A DNA stretch of 64,000 nucleotides from Roseivivax isoporae LMG 25204 (GCF_000521865.1 NZ_JAME01000005.1:124001-188000); one strand, 5' to 3'. Shown: positions 35,201-44,805, counted from the stretch's first letter. Notes: generated by a model not told the origin, from the sequence alone. Program-made: numbers and translations.

Positions 35201-36268
35201 TCAGTCGTGATAGACGTAGACGGGTTTTTCCGCCGCGCCCAGATCCTCGGTCGCCTCGGCGGCGATCAGGTCCCGGATGCGCTTGCGGTAGACGTTCGGG
35301 CCCTTGTCGATGGCGATGCGGATGGGCTTGCGCCTCTGCGGGCGCCGCTCCTCCTCGTGGATCGCCTCGAGCACCTCCTTGTCCTCGGCAAAGGCGACGC
35401 GGAACATGGCGTCCATCTGCTCGGACGCGGCCTCGTCTCCGATCGCGGTGTTGCGCAGGTGCATCCAGTGGTCGATCGTGTAGCCCTCGGTCACCGGCGT
35501 CACGAAGTGCAGCGCGAAGATGCGCACGCCCCGGTCGCGCTCGTCCTCGGCGCAGTTGAGCCCCGCGTCGACCGAGCCGAAATCAATCACCGCCGTCGAG
35601 GGCAGGTGCAGATGGTAGTAGTGCCAGCGGTCGACATTGCCGGCGAAGCCGCCGAACTGCCTGAAGAAGCCCACGGGCTCCGCGTCGCGGATCCAGCGCC
35701 AGGCGAGGATGGCCTCGCCGCTCGTGCGCACGTGCACCGGCACGTTCTCGGACGCGGCGTTGCCGAGCGTCGTCGGGTGCACGAAGCTCACATGCGCCGG
35801 GTCGACGAGGTTCTCGGCCACGTTGAGGTAGTTCGCGCGGATGTGCAGCTTGTCGCCCAGGTGCAGGTGCCAGGCCGGGTCGGAGAATTCCGGCATGTCG
35901 AAGACCTTGCTGCGGTCGGCGAGCGCGGGGTCGCCCATCCAGACCCAGACGATGCCGTGCGCCTCGTGGACCGGGAAGGCGTCGACATAGGCCGAGGCCG
36001 GCAGGTTGTCCTGGCCCGGCACCCGCACGCAGCGGCCGTCGGTGCCGAAGGTCATGCCGTGATAGCCGCACTGGATGGTGTCGCCGATGCGCCGCCCCTT
36101 CGACAGCGGCAGCAGCCGGTGCGGGCAGCGGTCCTCGAGGGCCACCACGCGCCCGTCCGATGCGCGGAACATCACGAGCGGCTGCGACAGCATGGTGAGC
36201 GGCACCAGAGCCTCCGCGAAGTCCTGCGACCAGCCTGCGACGTACCACGCATTCCTGACGAACGACAT
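35201..36268 (-). CDS. Rieske aromatic-ring oxygenase (VanA-like O-demethylase type)
   Basis: A 355-residue terminal oxygenase. The Rieske [2Fe-2S] site uses Cys-x-His (DRCPHRLLPLSKG) and Cys-x2-His (IQCGYHGMTFG). The mononuclear iron site lies in AENLVDPAHVSFVHPTTLGN with Asp and two His. VanA/TsaM-like enzymes demethylate vanillate or hydroxylate aromatic side groups. No reductase gene is nearby, so electrons must come from elsewhere. First gene of the importer operon; divergent from the MarR regulator. Confidence 0.87.
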   Translation of the reverse strand: MSFVRNAWYVAGWSQDFAEALVPLTMLSQPLVMFRASDGRVVALEDRCPHRLLPLSKGRRIGDTIQCGYHGMTFGTDGRCVRVPGQDNLPASAYVDAFPVHEAHGIVWVWMGDPALADRSKVFDMPEFSDPAWHLHLGDKLHIRANYLNVAENLVDPAHVSFVHPTTLGNAASENVPVHVRTSGEAILAWRWIRDAEPVGFFRQFGGFAGNVDRWHYYHLHLPSTAVIDFGSVDAGLNCAEDERDRGVRIFALHFVTPVTEGYTIDHWMHLRNTAIGDEAASEQMDAMFRVAFAEDKEVLEAIHEEERRPQRRKPIRIAIDKGPNVYRKRIRDLIAAEATEDLGAAEKPVYVYHD

Positions 36269-36379
36269 GTGCCCTCTCCTCGGCCTTCTCGGTGCGCGGC
36301 ACCGGGTCCGGACGTGCCCCCCGAGCGGGGACAGGCCATCGCGACTTTGGCCGCGACACGCTTATTCGGCACGAAAAAC

Positions 36380-36393
36380 TTGTTAGCTGTCAA
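36380..36393. promoter_or_regulatory. Candidate MarR operator, imperfect palindrome
   Basis: TTGTTAGCTGTCAA has dyad symmetry in TTG-N2-AGCT-N2-CAA and lies in an AT-rich stretch between the divergent oxygenase (start 36268) and the MarR-type regulator (start about 36563). Spacing and size are typical of MarR sites. Confidence 0.45.
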
Positions 36394-36562
36394 ACGAAAT
36401 TTTCGACCATCGGCGATGTGGACCGCTGCCGCTTTTCATGAAAGGATGATGCGCAAGTTTCGTGCGGTTTGCAAAGGGCGACCGGCGCGCGCGCCCCTGA
36501 CGGGCGGCGCGTCCCGACCCCGGCACACCGGCACGATCGCGCTGAAAAGAGTTGCATCGCAC

Positions 36563-36997
36563 GTGACGACAGACACCGGGCCCGCCGGGGCGACATCCTA
36601 CCGGCTCGAGGACCAGGTGGGCTTCAAGCTCCGCCTCGCGAACCAGAAACATCTCGAGATCTTCGCGCGCCGCATGCCCGAAGTCACGCCGACGCAGTTC
36701 GCCGTGCTGGCAAAGCTCGCCGACGAGGGCGCGATCAGCCAGAACCAGCTCGGCCGGCTGGTGGGGATGGACGCGGCGACGACCAAGGGCGTGGTCGACC
36801 GCCTGCATGCCAAGGGGCTGGTGGACCGCAGGCCCTCCGAGACCGACATGCGCCGGCTCGAGATCTCGCTGACCCCCGAGGGCGCGGCCTTCGCGGCGCG
36901 CGCGGTGGACGTGGCCGCGCGCATCACCGAGGAAACGCTGGCCCGGCTCAGCCCGCGCGAGCGCGACCGCCTGATCGCGCTCCTCGACAAGCTCTAG
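36563..36997 (+). CDS. MarR-family transcription regulator
   Basis: A 144-residue winged-helix regulator: HTH around residues 50-90 (LADEGAISQNQLGRLVGMDAATTKGVVDRL) and the wing RRPSETDMRRLEISLT. MarR proteins of this subgroup often respond to aromatic acids; the divergent Rieske oxygenase and importer genes fit that. Start: GTG 36563 (VTTDTGPAG) gives the normal length but has only a weak AAGAG site; an upstream ATG near 36447 is an alternative. Confidence 0.85.
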   Translation: MTTDTGPAGATSYRLEDQVGFKLRLANQKHLEIFARRMPEVTPTQFAVLAKLADEGAISQNQLGRLVGMDAATTKGVVDRLHAKGLVDRRPSETDMRRLEISLTPEGAAFAARAVDVAARITEETLARLSPRERDRLIALLDKL

Positions 36998-37060
36998 GCG
37001 CGCCGGCCGACGGGACGGCGGGCGGGGCGATGCGCGCCAGCGCGAGCGGCGCCCGTCGGG

Positions 37061-38860
37061 CTACTCCGCCGCGATCCCGTCGGTGAACTGCAGCCGCGCC
37101 AGCCGTGCGTAGAGCCCGCCCTCGGCCACGAGCGCGTCGTGCCGCCCGGTGGCGACGATGCGCCCCTGGTCCATGACCACGATCCGGTCGGCCTTCTTCA
37201 CGGTGGCGAGCCGGTGCGCGACGACCAGCGTGGTGCGGTTCTGCGCCAGCCGCTCCACCGCGACCTGCACCGCGCGCTCGCTCTCCGCGTCGAGCGCCGA
37301 GGTCGCCTCGTCCAGAAGCAGCACCGGCGCGTCGCGCAGGATCGCCCGCGCGATGGCGATGCGCTGCTTCTGGCCGCCCGACAGCATCACGCCGCGCTCG
37401 CCGAGCCAGCTGCCGTAGCCCTCGGGCAACCGCATGATGAATTCGTGCGCCGCCGCCGCGCGCGCCGCCGCCTCGATCTCGTCGTCACTGGCATCGGGCC
37501 GGCCGAAACGGATGTTGTCCCGCGCCGAGGCGCCGAAGATCACCGGGTCCTGCGGGACGAGCGCGATGTGGCGGCGGAACTCGCGCCGCGCGAGCCGGGT
37601 CAGCGGCACGCCGTCGAGGCGCACCGTGCCCTCCTGCGGGTCGTAGAAGCGCTGCAGGAGCTGGATGATCGTGCTCTTTCCGGCCCCTGAGGCGCCGACC
37701 AGCGCCACCGTCTCGCCCGGCCGCACGTGCAGGTCGACGCCCTCGAGCGCCGCGATGCCCGGCCGCGCGGGGTAGGAGAAATGCACGTCGTCGAAATCGA
37801 TGGCGCCGCGCACCGGCGCCTTCAGGACCTGCGGGGCGGCCGGATCGGCCACCGCGTCCTCGGCGTCGAGCAGCTCGACCAGCCGTTCGGTGGCCCCGGC
37901 GGCGCGCTGCAGCTCGCCGAAGATCTCGGACAGCGCCGCCACCGCGCCCGCGACCATCACCGAATAGATCAGGAACTGCACCAGGTCGCCCACGCTCATG
38001 ACGCCCGCGCGCACGTCCCACGCGCCGATCCACAGCACGCCCACGATGCCGGTGAAGACCAGGAAGATCACGATCGCGGTCATCACCGCGCGGGTCCAGA
38101 TGCGCCGGCGCGCGGCATCGAAGCTCTTCTCGGTGACGCCGGCGAAGGCCGCGCGCGACATCGCCTCGTGCGTGTTCGCCTGCACCGTCTGCACCGCCAG
38201 GAGCGCCTCGGAGGCGTTGCCCGAGCTCTCGGCGATCCAGTCCTGGCTCTCGCGGCTGAGCCGGCGCAGCCGCCGGCCGAGCACGAGGATCGGCACGATC
38301 ACCGCCGGCACGATCAGCAGCACCATGGAGGTCAGCTTGGGCGAGGTCACCAGCATCAGCGCGAGCCCGCCGGTGAAGATCAGCGCGTTGCGCAGCGCGA
38401 TCGAGATCGACGAGCCGATCACCGACAGGATCAGCGTCGTGTCCGTGGTGATCCGGCTCAGCACCTCGCCGGTCATGATCTTCTCGTAGAACGCGGGCGA
38501 CAGCCCGATGACCCGCTCGAAGACCGCGACGCGGATGTCGGCCACGACCCTCTCGCCGAGCCGCGTCACCAGCGCGTAGCGCAGCGCGGTCCCGACGGCG
38601 AGCAGCCCCGCGATGCCGAGCGCGGCAAGGAAGTACTGGTCGAGGATCGCGGAATCCGGCCCCTCGAAATTGTCCACCACCCGCCGCACGGCCATGGGCA
38701 GGATCAGCGACACCGCCGCGGTCGACACCAGCGCGCAGAGCGCCGCGGCGAGAAGGCCGCGATAGGGCACGATGAACGGCCAGAGTCGCGCCAGCGCCCC
38801 GAGCTTCCGGGACTTCGCGCGCTCCTCGCCGGACCGGGCCGGGCTGGTGTCTCGGGCCAT
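37061..38860 (-). CDS. ABC exporter, membrane-ATPase fusion (MsbA/BmrA-like)
   Basis: A 599-residue half-transporter working as a homodimer. Six membrane helices (residues about 20-320), then an ATPase with Walker A GASGAGKST, Q-loop VPQDPVIF, signature MLSGGQKQRIAIARA, Walker B VLLLDEATSALD and switch His in VVAHRLATV. Length is normal. It may flip lipids or export drugs. The ATG at 38860 is chosen because GGAG lies 6 nt upstream; an ATG 33 nt earlier has no such site. Single gene. Confidence 0.93.
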   Translation of the reverse strand: MARDTSPARSGEERAKSRKLGALARLWPFIVPYRGLLAAALCALVSTAAVSLILPMAVRRVVDNFEGPDSAILDQYFLAALGIAGLLAVGTALRYALVTRLGERVVADIRVAVFERVIGLSPAFYEKIMTGEVLSRITTDTTLILSVIGSSISIALRNALIFTGGLALMLVTSPKLTSMVLLIVPAVIVPILVLGRRLRRLSRESQDWIAESSGNASEALLAVQTVQANTHEAMSRAAFAGVTEKSFDAARRRIWTRAVMTAIVIFLVFTGIVGVLWIGAWDVRAGVMSVGDLVQFLIYSVMVAGAVAALSEIFGELQRAAGATERLVELLDAEDAVADPAAPQVLKAPVRGAIDFDDVHFSYPARPGIAALEGVDLHVRPGETVALVGASGAGKSTIIQLLQRFYDPQEGTVRLDGVPLTRLARREFRRHIALVPQDPVIFGASARDNIRFGRPDASDDEIEAAARAAAAHEFIMRLPEGYGSWLGERGVMLSGGQKQRIAIARAILRDAPVLLLDEATSALDAESERAVQVAVERLAQNRTTLVVAHRLATVKKADRIVVMDQGRIVATGRHDALVAEGGLYARLARLQFTDGIAAE

Positions 38861-39023
38861 TCGGGTCTCCGTCCGCCTCTTTCGGTTCCGCACGGTTCTG
38901 CCACGCTGACGCGCCGGGTCAAGCGCCTGCGTCCGCGGCAGAGCAGCGCGCCCGGACGCCGCGACGCGGCATCAAGGGCCCCGCGCGGCGGGGCGGGCGA
39001 CGTGTCCGGGAGTGCGGAGAGGT

Positions 39024-39097
39024 TGGAGCGGGCAGCGGGAATCGAACCCGCACCAAGAGCTTGGAAGGCTCGTGTGATACCATTTCACCATGCCCGC
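39024..39097 (-). tRNA. tRNA-Gly (anticodon UCC)
   Basis: On the minus strand, the acceptor arm GCGGGCA pairs with TGCCCGC and is followed by an encoded TCCA end. Anticodon loop CTTCCAA gives TCC. D-arm GTGA/TCAC and T-arm GCGGG-TTCGATT-CCCGC are complete. The first anticodon-stem pair is a mismatch, as I recall for related alphaproteobacterial tRNA-Gly. 74 nt. Confidence 0.95.
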
Positions 39098-39256
39098 CTC
39101 GGACACCGATGTAGTCGATGCCGCCCCGGGGGTCAATGCGGCACCGGCCCGGTGCGGATCCCGTGCAGGGGCCACATTTCCGCCCGATTCCGCCCTTAGG
39201 CGGGTAAGCCGTGACTTTGCGGGTGGGGCCGGAAGTACCGTTACGAGGAGCGCGAG

Positions 39257-39676
39257 ATGCTGCGCAAGACCGCTGCCGCCGCCGTCCTGGCCCTGGCGTC
39301 GCTGACGCAGGCCGCCATGGCCGAGGAACACGAGGTCCTGATGCTGGGCTTCGGCTACTTTCCCGAGGTGATCCACCCGGTGCCGGGCGACACGATCCGC
39401 TTCGTGAACGCGGGCAACATCGCCATGGCCGCGACCGCCACCGACGAGAGCTGGAGCACCGGCCTGATGATCGCGGGCGCCGAGGTCACGGTGCCGGTCG
39501 TCGACGGCATGACCCGCGACTACGACAACCGCCTGCCCGCGGACCTGGTCGGCACCGTGGTCGAGGCCACGCCGGAACTGCGCGTGGTCGGGCGCGTCGC
39601 CTGGGACGAGCCGTCGCCGGACCTCCTCGACCTCGACGGCCGGCCGTCGCCGGACGCGGTCGCCGCGATCGAGTGA
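39257..39676 (+). CDS. Secreted cupredoxin-like protein lacking copper ligands
   Basis: A 139-residue protein with signal peptide (cleaved near AAMA-EEHEV, residue 22). The body resembles plastocyanin/pseudoazurin: PEVIHPVPGDTIRFVNAGN and then ATDESWSTGLM. It has no Cys and only two His, so a type 1 copper site (2 His, Cys, Met) cannot form. The usual ligand His after the FVN strand appears as Ala/Met. AGGAG precedes the ATG. It follows the tRNA gene on the other strand. Confidence 0.8.
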   Translation: MLRKTAAAAVLALASLTQAAMAEEHEVLMLGFGYFPEVIHPVPGDTIRFVNAGNIAMAATATDESWSTGLMIAGAEVTVPVVDGMTRDYDNRLPADLVGTVVEATPELRVVGRVAWDEPSPDLLDLDGRPSPDAVAAIE

Positions 39677-39695
39677 CGGGCGGCCGCGGCGGTCC

Positions 39696-40895
39696 TCACG
39701 ACCGCCGCAGGAGACCCGAATAGAGCAGCAGGCCCCAGGGGACGAGCGCCGCCTCGACCGGCCGCCAGAGCGTGCCGAACGCCAGGGGATCGACCCCGGC
39801 CCCGGCCGCGATCTCGGCCAGCGTGCGCCGGCCGTCGATGCCGGCGACGAGGCGCGCTGCGCCCTTCGGCAGCACCACCTCCCGCGACACCCCGCCCGCC
39901 CGCACCGGCACCGGCCTGCCGGCCGCGACCGCGCGCGCCAGCGCCTCGGGCGTCGCACCGCGCAGGTGCGGCACCCGCGACAGGTCGTCGGGCCGCGGAC
40001 GGTGCAGCGGCGCGCCCGCCGCGCGCAGGTAGGCCACGTGGGTCTTGATGGTGCCGTTCAGCCGCTCGGCCAGCGCCATGCGCGCGACCTCGGGCAGCGC
40101 GTCCGCATGGGCGGTGAACTGCGCCGGGTCGTAGAGCCCGGGCTGCGCGAAGGCCGACAGCTGCCAGCCGGTCGATTCCACCAGCGCCAGCAGCGTCTCG
40201 ACGTCGTAGGCCCGGTCCTGGCTGTGCAGCAGCAGATCGTAGAACCCCGCATCCGACGCGCGGTGGTCGACGAGGTTCGGGTTGCTCCGGAACGGATGCC
40301 CCTCGGGCAGCCGCGCCACGACCTCGCGCGCATGGGCGAGCCGCTCCTCGGGCGCAAGCGTGGCGAAGAGCGTCCCGAACGCCTCCTGCAGCGGGTAGAC
40401 GCCCGACCGGCCGTAGGGCGCGTAGACCATCATCCCCATGCCGCCATCCTCGGCAAGCGCGCCGCGCAGCGCGGCGAAGCCCTCGGCCGGATCCGGCAGG
40501 TGGTGCAGCACGCCGCAGCAGTCGATGTAGTCGAACGAACCGAAATCGGGCGCGTCGAGAAGGCTGGCGCGATGGAAGGCGACGCCCGAGAGACCCCGGG
40601 CGGCGATGCGGGCGCGCGCGATGTCCTGCGCGCGCTGCGAGAGGTCGATATAGGTGATGTCCGCCGGGCGGCCGGCCGAGGCCATGACCTGTGCGATCTG
40701 CACCAGCGCGTCGCCCGTGCCGCCGCCGGCGACCAGCACCCGCAGCGGGCGCGACCAGTCGCGCCGCCCGCCCCAGAGCGCGTGGTCCATCTCGAGCGGA
40801 TGGGACGGCGAGCCGGTCACGAGCCTGCGCGCCTCGTCCGCGGGATCGCGCGCGGGATAGGGATAGGCCTCGTACTGCTCGGTGATCCGGTCCAT
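39696..40895 (-). CDS. SAM-dependent methyltransferase with C-terminal extra domain
   Basis: A 399-residue class I methyltransferase. N-terminal EQYEAYPYPARDP precedes SAM motif I LVAGGGTGDALVQIA (residues 53-67), motif II TYIDLSQRAQDIARAR and CCGVLHHLPDP (motif post II). After the Rossmann domain (about residue 235) there is a helical region and, from about residue 335, a small domain (LPKGAARLVAGIDGRRTLAE) of winged-helix/PqqD style. The EQYxxYPYP family is found in several roseobacters; substrate unknown. Start at ATG 40895 has a GGGACGGGA leader. Confidence 0.85.
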   Translation of the reverse strand: MDRITEQYEAYPYPARDPADEARRLVTGSPSHPLEMDHALWGGRRDWSRPLRVLVAGGGTGDALVQIAQVMASAGRPADITYIDLSQRAQDIARARIAARGLSGVAFHRASLLDAPDFGSFDYIDCCGVLHHLPDPAEGFAALRGALAEDGGMGMMVYAPYGRSGVYPLQEAFGTLFATLAPEERLAHAREVVARLPEGHPFRSNPNLVDHRASDAGFYDLLLHSQDRAYDVETLLALVESTGWQLSAFAQPGLYDPAQFTAHADALPEVARMALAERLNGTIKTHVAYLRAAGAPLHRPRPDDLSRVPHLRGATPEALARAVAAGRPVPVRAGGVSREVVLPKGAARLVAGIDGRRTLAEIAAGAGVDPLAFGTLWRPVEAALVPWGLLLYSGLLRRS

Positions 40896-40963
40896 GCGGT
40901 CCCGTCCCTGTCCCTGTCGTGCGCCGGCCGGCCCGTCGCTGCCGGGCCGGCCCCGCGCCAGCG

Positions 40964-42526
40964 TCATTTCACCGTGATGCGCCCGTCCGTGTAGGGCGTG
41001 TAGGGCGAGTTTTCCGACAGGTATTCCGCCGTCACGTCCGCGAGGTCGGGGCCGAAATCGTAGGCGTCCTGCGCGTCCACGAACATCGCGTAGCCGTCGC
41101 CGCCGTTGCGGACGTAGTTGTTCGACACCACGCCGTAGAGCTTTTCGGGGTCGATCGGCGCGCCGCCGACCATGACCTCCGAGATCCTGCTGCCGACCTC
41201 GGCCGCGGGATCGACGGTGAAGCTCATGCCGGCGACCTGCGGGAAGCGGCCCGCCCCTTCCTCCATCTGGCTCGCGCCGTTCTCGAGCGCCTCGACCAGC
41301 ACGCTGCCCGTCACGCGGAAGGTCGAGAGCGTGTTCTGGAACGGCAGCACCGTCAGCACGTCGCCCATGGTGACCTCGCCCGCCTCGATCGACGCGCGCA
41401 GGCCGCCAGAATTCGCGATGGCGACCTCGATGCCCTGGTCGGCCACGCGGTCGAGCATGGCGTCGGCCACGAGGTTGCCCATGGAGCATTCCTGCGCCCG
41501 GCACACAGTACGGTCGCCCTCGATCACGTCGCCGCTTTCGGCCACGACCTCGCTGCGCAGTTCCTCGAGCGGCTGCGCCAGTTCCTGCATCCGCGCCAGC
41601 GCCGCCTCGTCCTCGGCCACCGAGGCGTCGAGAAGGATGGGCTCGCCGGTGAGCTCGGTCACCTCGCCCGCGTCGTCGAAGGTCACCGACACCTCGCCCA
41701 GGAACTTGCCGTAGGCGTAGGCCTGCACGATCGGCACGCCGTTCACCTCGGTCGGATAGGCGCCCTCGGCCCCCTCGGCGGTGTTCGACAGGAGCGTGTG
41801 GCTGTGGCCGCCGACAATCAGGTCGACGCCGGTCAGCGCCTCGGCCAGGCGACGGTCGGCCGAGAAGCCCACATGCGTCAGCAGGATGATCTTGTTCACG
41901 CCGTCCTCGGTCAGGCGGTCGATCTCGGCCTGCGCGGCATCGGCCGCGGGCGAAAAGATCACCGTGTCGCCGGGCGAGGAGGTCTCGGGAGTGTCCTCGG
42001 CCAGGACGGACACGACCCCCACGCGGTCGCCGCCCACCTCGAGCACGGCCGAATCCGCCACGCGACCGGCAAGGCGGTTGTTCTGGCTCACGTCGATGTT
42101 CGCCGACAGCACCGGGAACTCCACCAGGTCGAGGAATTCGGCCAGCCCCTCGGGGCCATTGTCGAATTCGTGGTTGCCGACCGCCATGGCGTCGTAGGCG
42201 AGCTGGTTCATGAACTCCGCCGCAAGGGCACCGCCATACTGGCTGAAATAGAGCGAGCCCTGGAACTGGTCGCCCGCGTCTAGGAGGACGACGTTGTCGC
42301 CCGCCCGCGCCCGCGCCTCCCCGACCGCCGTGACCAGGCGGGCGATCCCGCCAAAGCAGTCGCCCGCGGCGTTGTCCTCGGCCGAACAGGTGGAATCGTA
42401 GGCCGAGATCGGCTCGAACCGGTCGTGGAAATCGTTGGTGTGCAGGACGGTCAGCGTGAAATCGGCCTGCGCCGCACCGGCGCAGAGCGCCAGCGTCGCG
42501 GCACCCGTCAGAAGCCTGGGGGACAT
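40964..42526 (-). CDS. Periplasmic 5'-nucleotidase/metallophosphatase (UshA-like)
   Basis: A 520-residue exported bifunctional nucleotidase. Signal peptide residues 1-21. The N-terminal calcineurin-like domain has LHTNDFHDRF (residues 28-37), LLDAGDQFQGS, GNHEFDNG and GGHSHT, the full set of metal ligands. The C-terminal 5'-nucleotidase domain has AIANSGGLRASI and YGVVSNNYVRNGGDGY. It hydrolyses nucleotides in the periplasm, giving nucleosides and phosphate. Single gene, convergent with nothing; preceded by DUF952 gene divergently. Confidence 0.93.
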   Translation of the reverse strand: MSPRLLTGAATLALCAGAAQADFTLTVLHTNDFHDRFEPISAYDSTCSAEDNAAGDCFGGIARLVTAVGEARARAGDNVVLLDAGDQFQGSLYFSQYGGALAAEFMNQLAYDAMAVGNHEFDNGPEGLAEFLDLVEFPVLSANIDVSQNNRLAGRVADSAVLEVGGDRVGVVSVLAEDTPETSSPGDTVIFSPAADAAQAEIDRLTEDGVNKIILLTHVGFSADRRLAEALTGVDLIVGGHSHTLLSNTAEGAEGAYPTEVNGVPIVQAYAYGKFLGEVSVTFDDAGEVTELTGEPILLDASVAEDEAALARMQELAQPLEELRSEVVAESGDVIEGDRTVCRAQECSMGNLVADAMLDRVADQGIEVAIANSGGLRASIEAGEVTMGDVLTVLPFQNTLSTFRVTGSVLVEALENGASQMEEGAGRFPQVAGMSFTVDPAAEVGSRISEVMVGGAPIDPEKLYGVVSNNYVRNGGDGYAMFVDAQDAYDFGPDLADVTAEYLSENSPYTPYTDGRITVK

Positions 42527-42673
42527 GCGGGAAACCTCTCTGTCGGACGTGGTGGTGTGCAGGGCGATGCTGCCCCGCGGCGCGCCGGATTGTCCAGAGG
42601 GCCGTGAGGTCATGGCACCGCGCGGCGCGCCGCCGTTCTTGACCGCCGCGCGGCGGGGCGGCAAGAGCGGTCC

Positions 42674-43015
42674 ATGACCACGATCTACAAGATTTTCCGT
42701 GCCGCCGAATGGCAGGCGCTCGAGGCCGAGGGCAGCACCCGCGGCGCGCCCGTCGACCTCGCCGACGGCTACATCCACTTCTCGACCGCGGACACCGTGG
42801 CCGAGACCGCCGCCAAGCATTTCGCCGGCGCCGAGGGTCTCGTCCTCGCCGCCGTCGATGCCGAGACGCTGGGGGACGCGCTGGTCTGGGAGCCCTCGCG
42901 GGGCGGGGCGCTCTTTCCGCATCTCTACGACGCGCTGGCGCGCGACGCGGTGCTCTGGTCCCGGCCGCTGCCGCTCGGGCCCGACGGGCGCCACGTCTTC
43001 CCGGCGGAGCTCTAG
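42674..43015 (+). CDS. DUF952 family protein
   Basis: A 113-residue protein with the DUF952 pattern: IYKIFRAAEWQAL at the start, YIHFSTADTVAETAAKHF in the middle and WEPSRGGALFPHLYDAL with a Pro-His-Leu-Tyr block. The fold is related to ADP-ribosyltransferase-like proteins; activity is unknown. It ends 3 nt before pyrD, so the two form an operon. Confidence 0.85.
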   Translation: MTTIYKIFRAAEWQALEAEGSTRGAPVDLADGYIHFSTADTVAETAAKHFAGAEGLVLAAVDAETLGDALVWEPSRGGALFPHLYDALARDAVLWSRPLPLGPDGRHVFPAEL

Positions 43016-43018
43016 GCG

Positions 43019-44077
43019 ATGCGGATCGCCGAACGCGCGGGCCTCGCCCTCCTGCACCGCTTCGACCCCGAGCGCGCGCACGGGATGGCGCTGATGGCGC
43101 TGCGCGCGGGCCTCGTGCCGCAGCCCGGTCTCGTGACCTCCCCGCGGCTCGCGACCGAGGTGGCCGGGCTTAGCCTCGTGAATCCCCTGGGTCTCGCCGC
43201 GGGGTTCGACAAGAACGCCGAGGCGCTGTCGCCCCTGTCCCGCGCGGGCTTCGGGTTCCTCGAGGTGGGCGCCGCGACGCCGCGCCCGCAGGACGGCAAC
43301 CCGCGCCCGCGGCTCTTCCGGCTGTCCGCGGACCGCGCGGCGATCAACCGCTTCGGCTTCAACAACGAAGGCGCCGAGGCGATCGCGGCGCGACTCGAAA
43401 GGCGGCCGCGCGACGCGGTCATCGGGCTGAACCTCGGCGCCAACAAGGACAGCGCGGACCGCGCGGCGGATTTCGCCGAGGTGCTGGCCCGCTGCGCCCC
43501 GCATGTCGACTTTGCCACGGTGAACGTGAGCTCGCCCAACACCGAGCGCTTGCGCGACCTGCAAGGGCGCGACGCGCTGGCCGCGCTTCTCGCCAGCGTG
43601 ATCGCGCGGCGCGACGGGCTCGGCCGCCGTGTGCCGGTCTTCGTCAAGATCGCGCCCGATCTCGACCTCGCGGGACTCGAGGACGTGGCGGCCGTGGCCC
43701 GCGAGACGGGGGTCGACGGCATTGTCGCGACCAACACAACCCTGTCGCGCGAGGGCCTGAGCGGACCGCATGCGGGCGAGGCCGGCGGGCTCTCGGGCCG
43801 CCCCCTCTTCGACCGTGCGACGCGGGTGCTGGCACGCCTGTCGGTCCTGACGGACGGCGCCGTGCCGCTGATCGGGGTGGGCGGCGTCGCCTCGGCCGAG
43901 GACGCCTACGCCAAGATCCGGGCGGGCGCCTCGGCGGTGCAGCTCTACACCGCGCTCATCTACGAGGGGATGGGTCTCGTGCCCGAGATCGTGCGCGGGC
44001 TCGACGCCCTGCTCGCGCGCGACGGGTTCCAGACCGTGGCCGAGGCCGTGGGCACCGGGCGCGACGACTGGCTCTGA
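43019..44077 (+). CDS. pyrD: Dihydroorotate dehydrogenase (quinone)
   Basis: Fourth step of pyrimidine biosynthesis: oxidises dihydroorotate with FMN and passes electrons to ubiquinone at the membrane. The 352-residue class 2 enzyme has the N-terminal membrane-docking helix ([18 protein letters not shown]), [37 protein letters not shown] with the catalytic Ser, and [10 protein letters not shown]-terminal FMN motif [20 protein letters not shown]. Start 3 nt after the DUF952 stop. Convergent with trpF. Confidence 0.97.
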   Translation: MRIAERAGLALLHRFDPERAHGMALMALRAGLVPQPGLVTSPRLATEVAGLSLVNPLGLAAGFDKNAEALSPLSRAGFGFLEVGAATPRPQDGNPRPRLFRLSADRAAINRFGFNNEGAEAIAARLERRPRDAVIGLNLGANKDSADRAADFAEVLARCAPHVDFATVNVSSPNTERLRDLQGRDALAALLASVIARRDGLGRRVPVFVKIAPDLDLAGLEDVAAVARETGVDGIVATNTTLSREGLSGPHAGEAGGLSGRPLFDRATRVLARLSVLTDGAVPLIGVGGVASAEDAYAKIRAGASAVQLYTALIYEGMGLVPEIVRGLDALLARDGFQTVAEAVGTGRDDWL

Positions 44078-44087
44078 GGGTCCCCGC

Positions 44088-44750
44088 TCAGAGCCGCGGC
44101 GGAACCGACGCGTCCCGTGCCGCGGCGACGAAGGCCGCAATGCGGTCGGCATCCTTCTCGCCCGGCGCGCTCTCGACACCCGAGGACACGTCGACCTGCC
44201 GCGCGCCCGTCATGGCGACCGCCTCGGCCACGTTGTCGGGGGTGAGACCACCCGCCAGCATCCACGGCACCGGCCAGCGCCGCCCGGCCACGAGCCGCCA
44301 GTCGAAAGCAAGCCCGTTGCCTCCCGGAAGGTCCGCGTCGCGCGGCGGTTTCGCATCGATCAGAAGCTGGTCCGCCGCCTGGGCGTGATCGCGGATCGCG
44401 TCCACGTCCTCGGGTCCGGCGAGACCCACCGCCTTCATCACCGGCAGGCCGGTCAGCGCACGCACCTCGGCGACCCGCGCGGGCGTCTCGGCGCCGTGCA
44501 GCTGCACGAGGTCGAGCGGCACCTCGGCCAGCACGGCCTCGAGCGTCGCGTCGTCGGGAGTGACGAACAGGCCCACCTTGGCGATGCCCGCCGGCACCGC
44601 GAGCGCCAGTCCGCGCGCATGGGCGGGCGTCACGTTGCGCGGCGAGCGCGGAAAGAACACGAAGCCCGCGTAATGCGCGCCGGCGCGCGCCACCGCTGCC
44701 ACGTCCTCGGGCCGGGTCAGGCCGCAGATCTTGATCCGGACATCCGTCAT
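44088..44750 (-). CDS. trpF: Phosphoribosylanthranilate isomerase
   Basis: Third step of tryptophan synthesis (Amadori rearrangement). 220-residue TIM barrel: [15 protein letters not shown] with the catalytic Cys at the N-terminus, [33 protein letters not shown], and [15 protein letters not shown] with the catalytic Asp. The ATG at 44750 is preferred; another ATG lies 9 nt upstream. Downstream of lapA by 55 nt. Confidence 0.96.
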   Translation of the reverse strand: MTDVRIKICGLTRPEDVAAVARAGAHYAGFVFFPRSPRNVTPAHARGLALAVPAGIAKVGLFVTPDDATLEAVLAEVPLDLVQLHGAETPARVAEVRALTGLPVMKAVGLAGPEDVDAIRDHAQAADQLLIDAKPPRDADLPGGNGLAFDWRLVAGRRWPVPWMLAGGLTPDNVAEAVAMTGARQVDVSSGVESAPGEKDADRIAAFVAAARDASVPPRL

Positions 44751-44805
44751 GGGGGGCATATCGCCCGTGCGCGCCGCACCTTCAAGGCCCGGCGCGGCGA
44801 TGGCC

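Noticed and set aside
39024-39097. tRNA-Gly as an integration site of a mobile element
   Set aside because: No integrase, no direct repeat of the tRNA end and ordinary neighbours.
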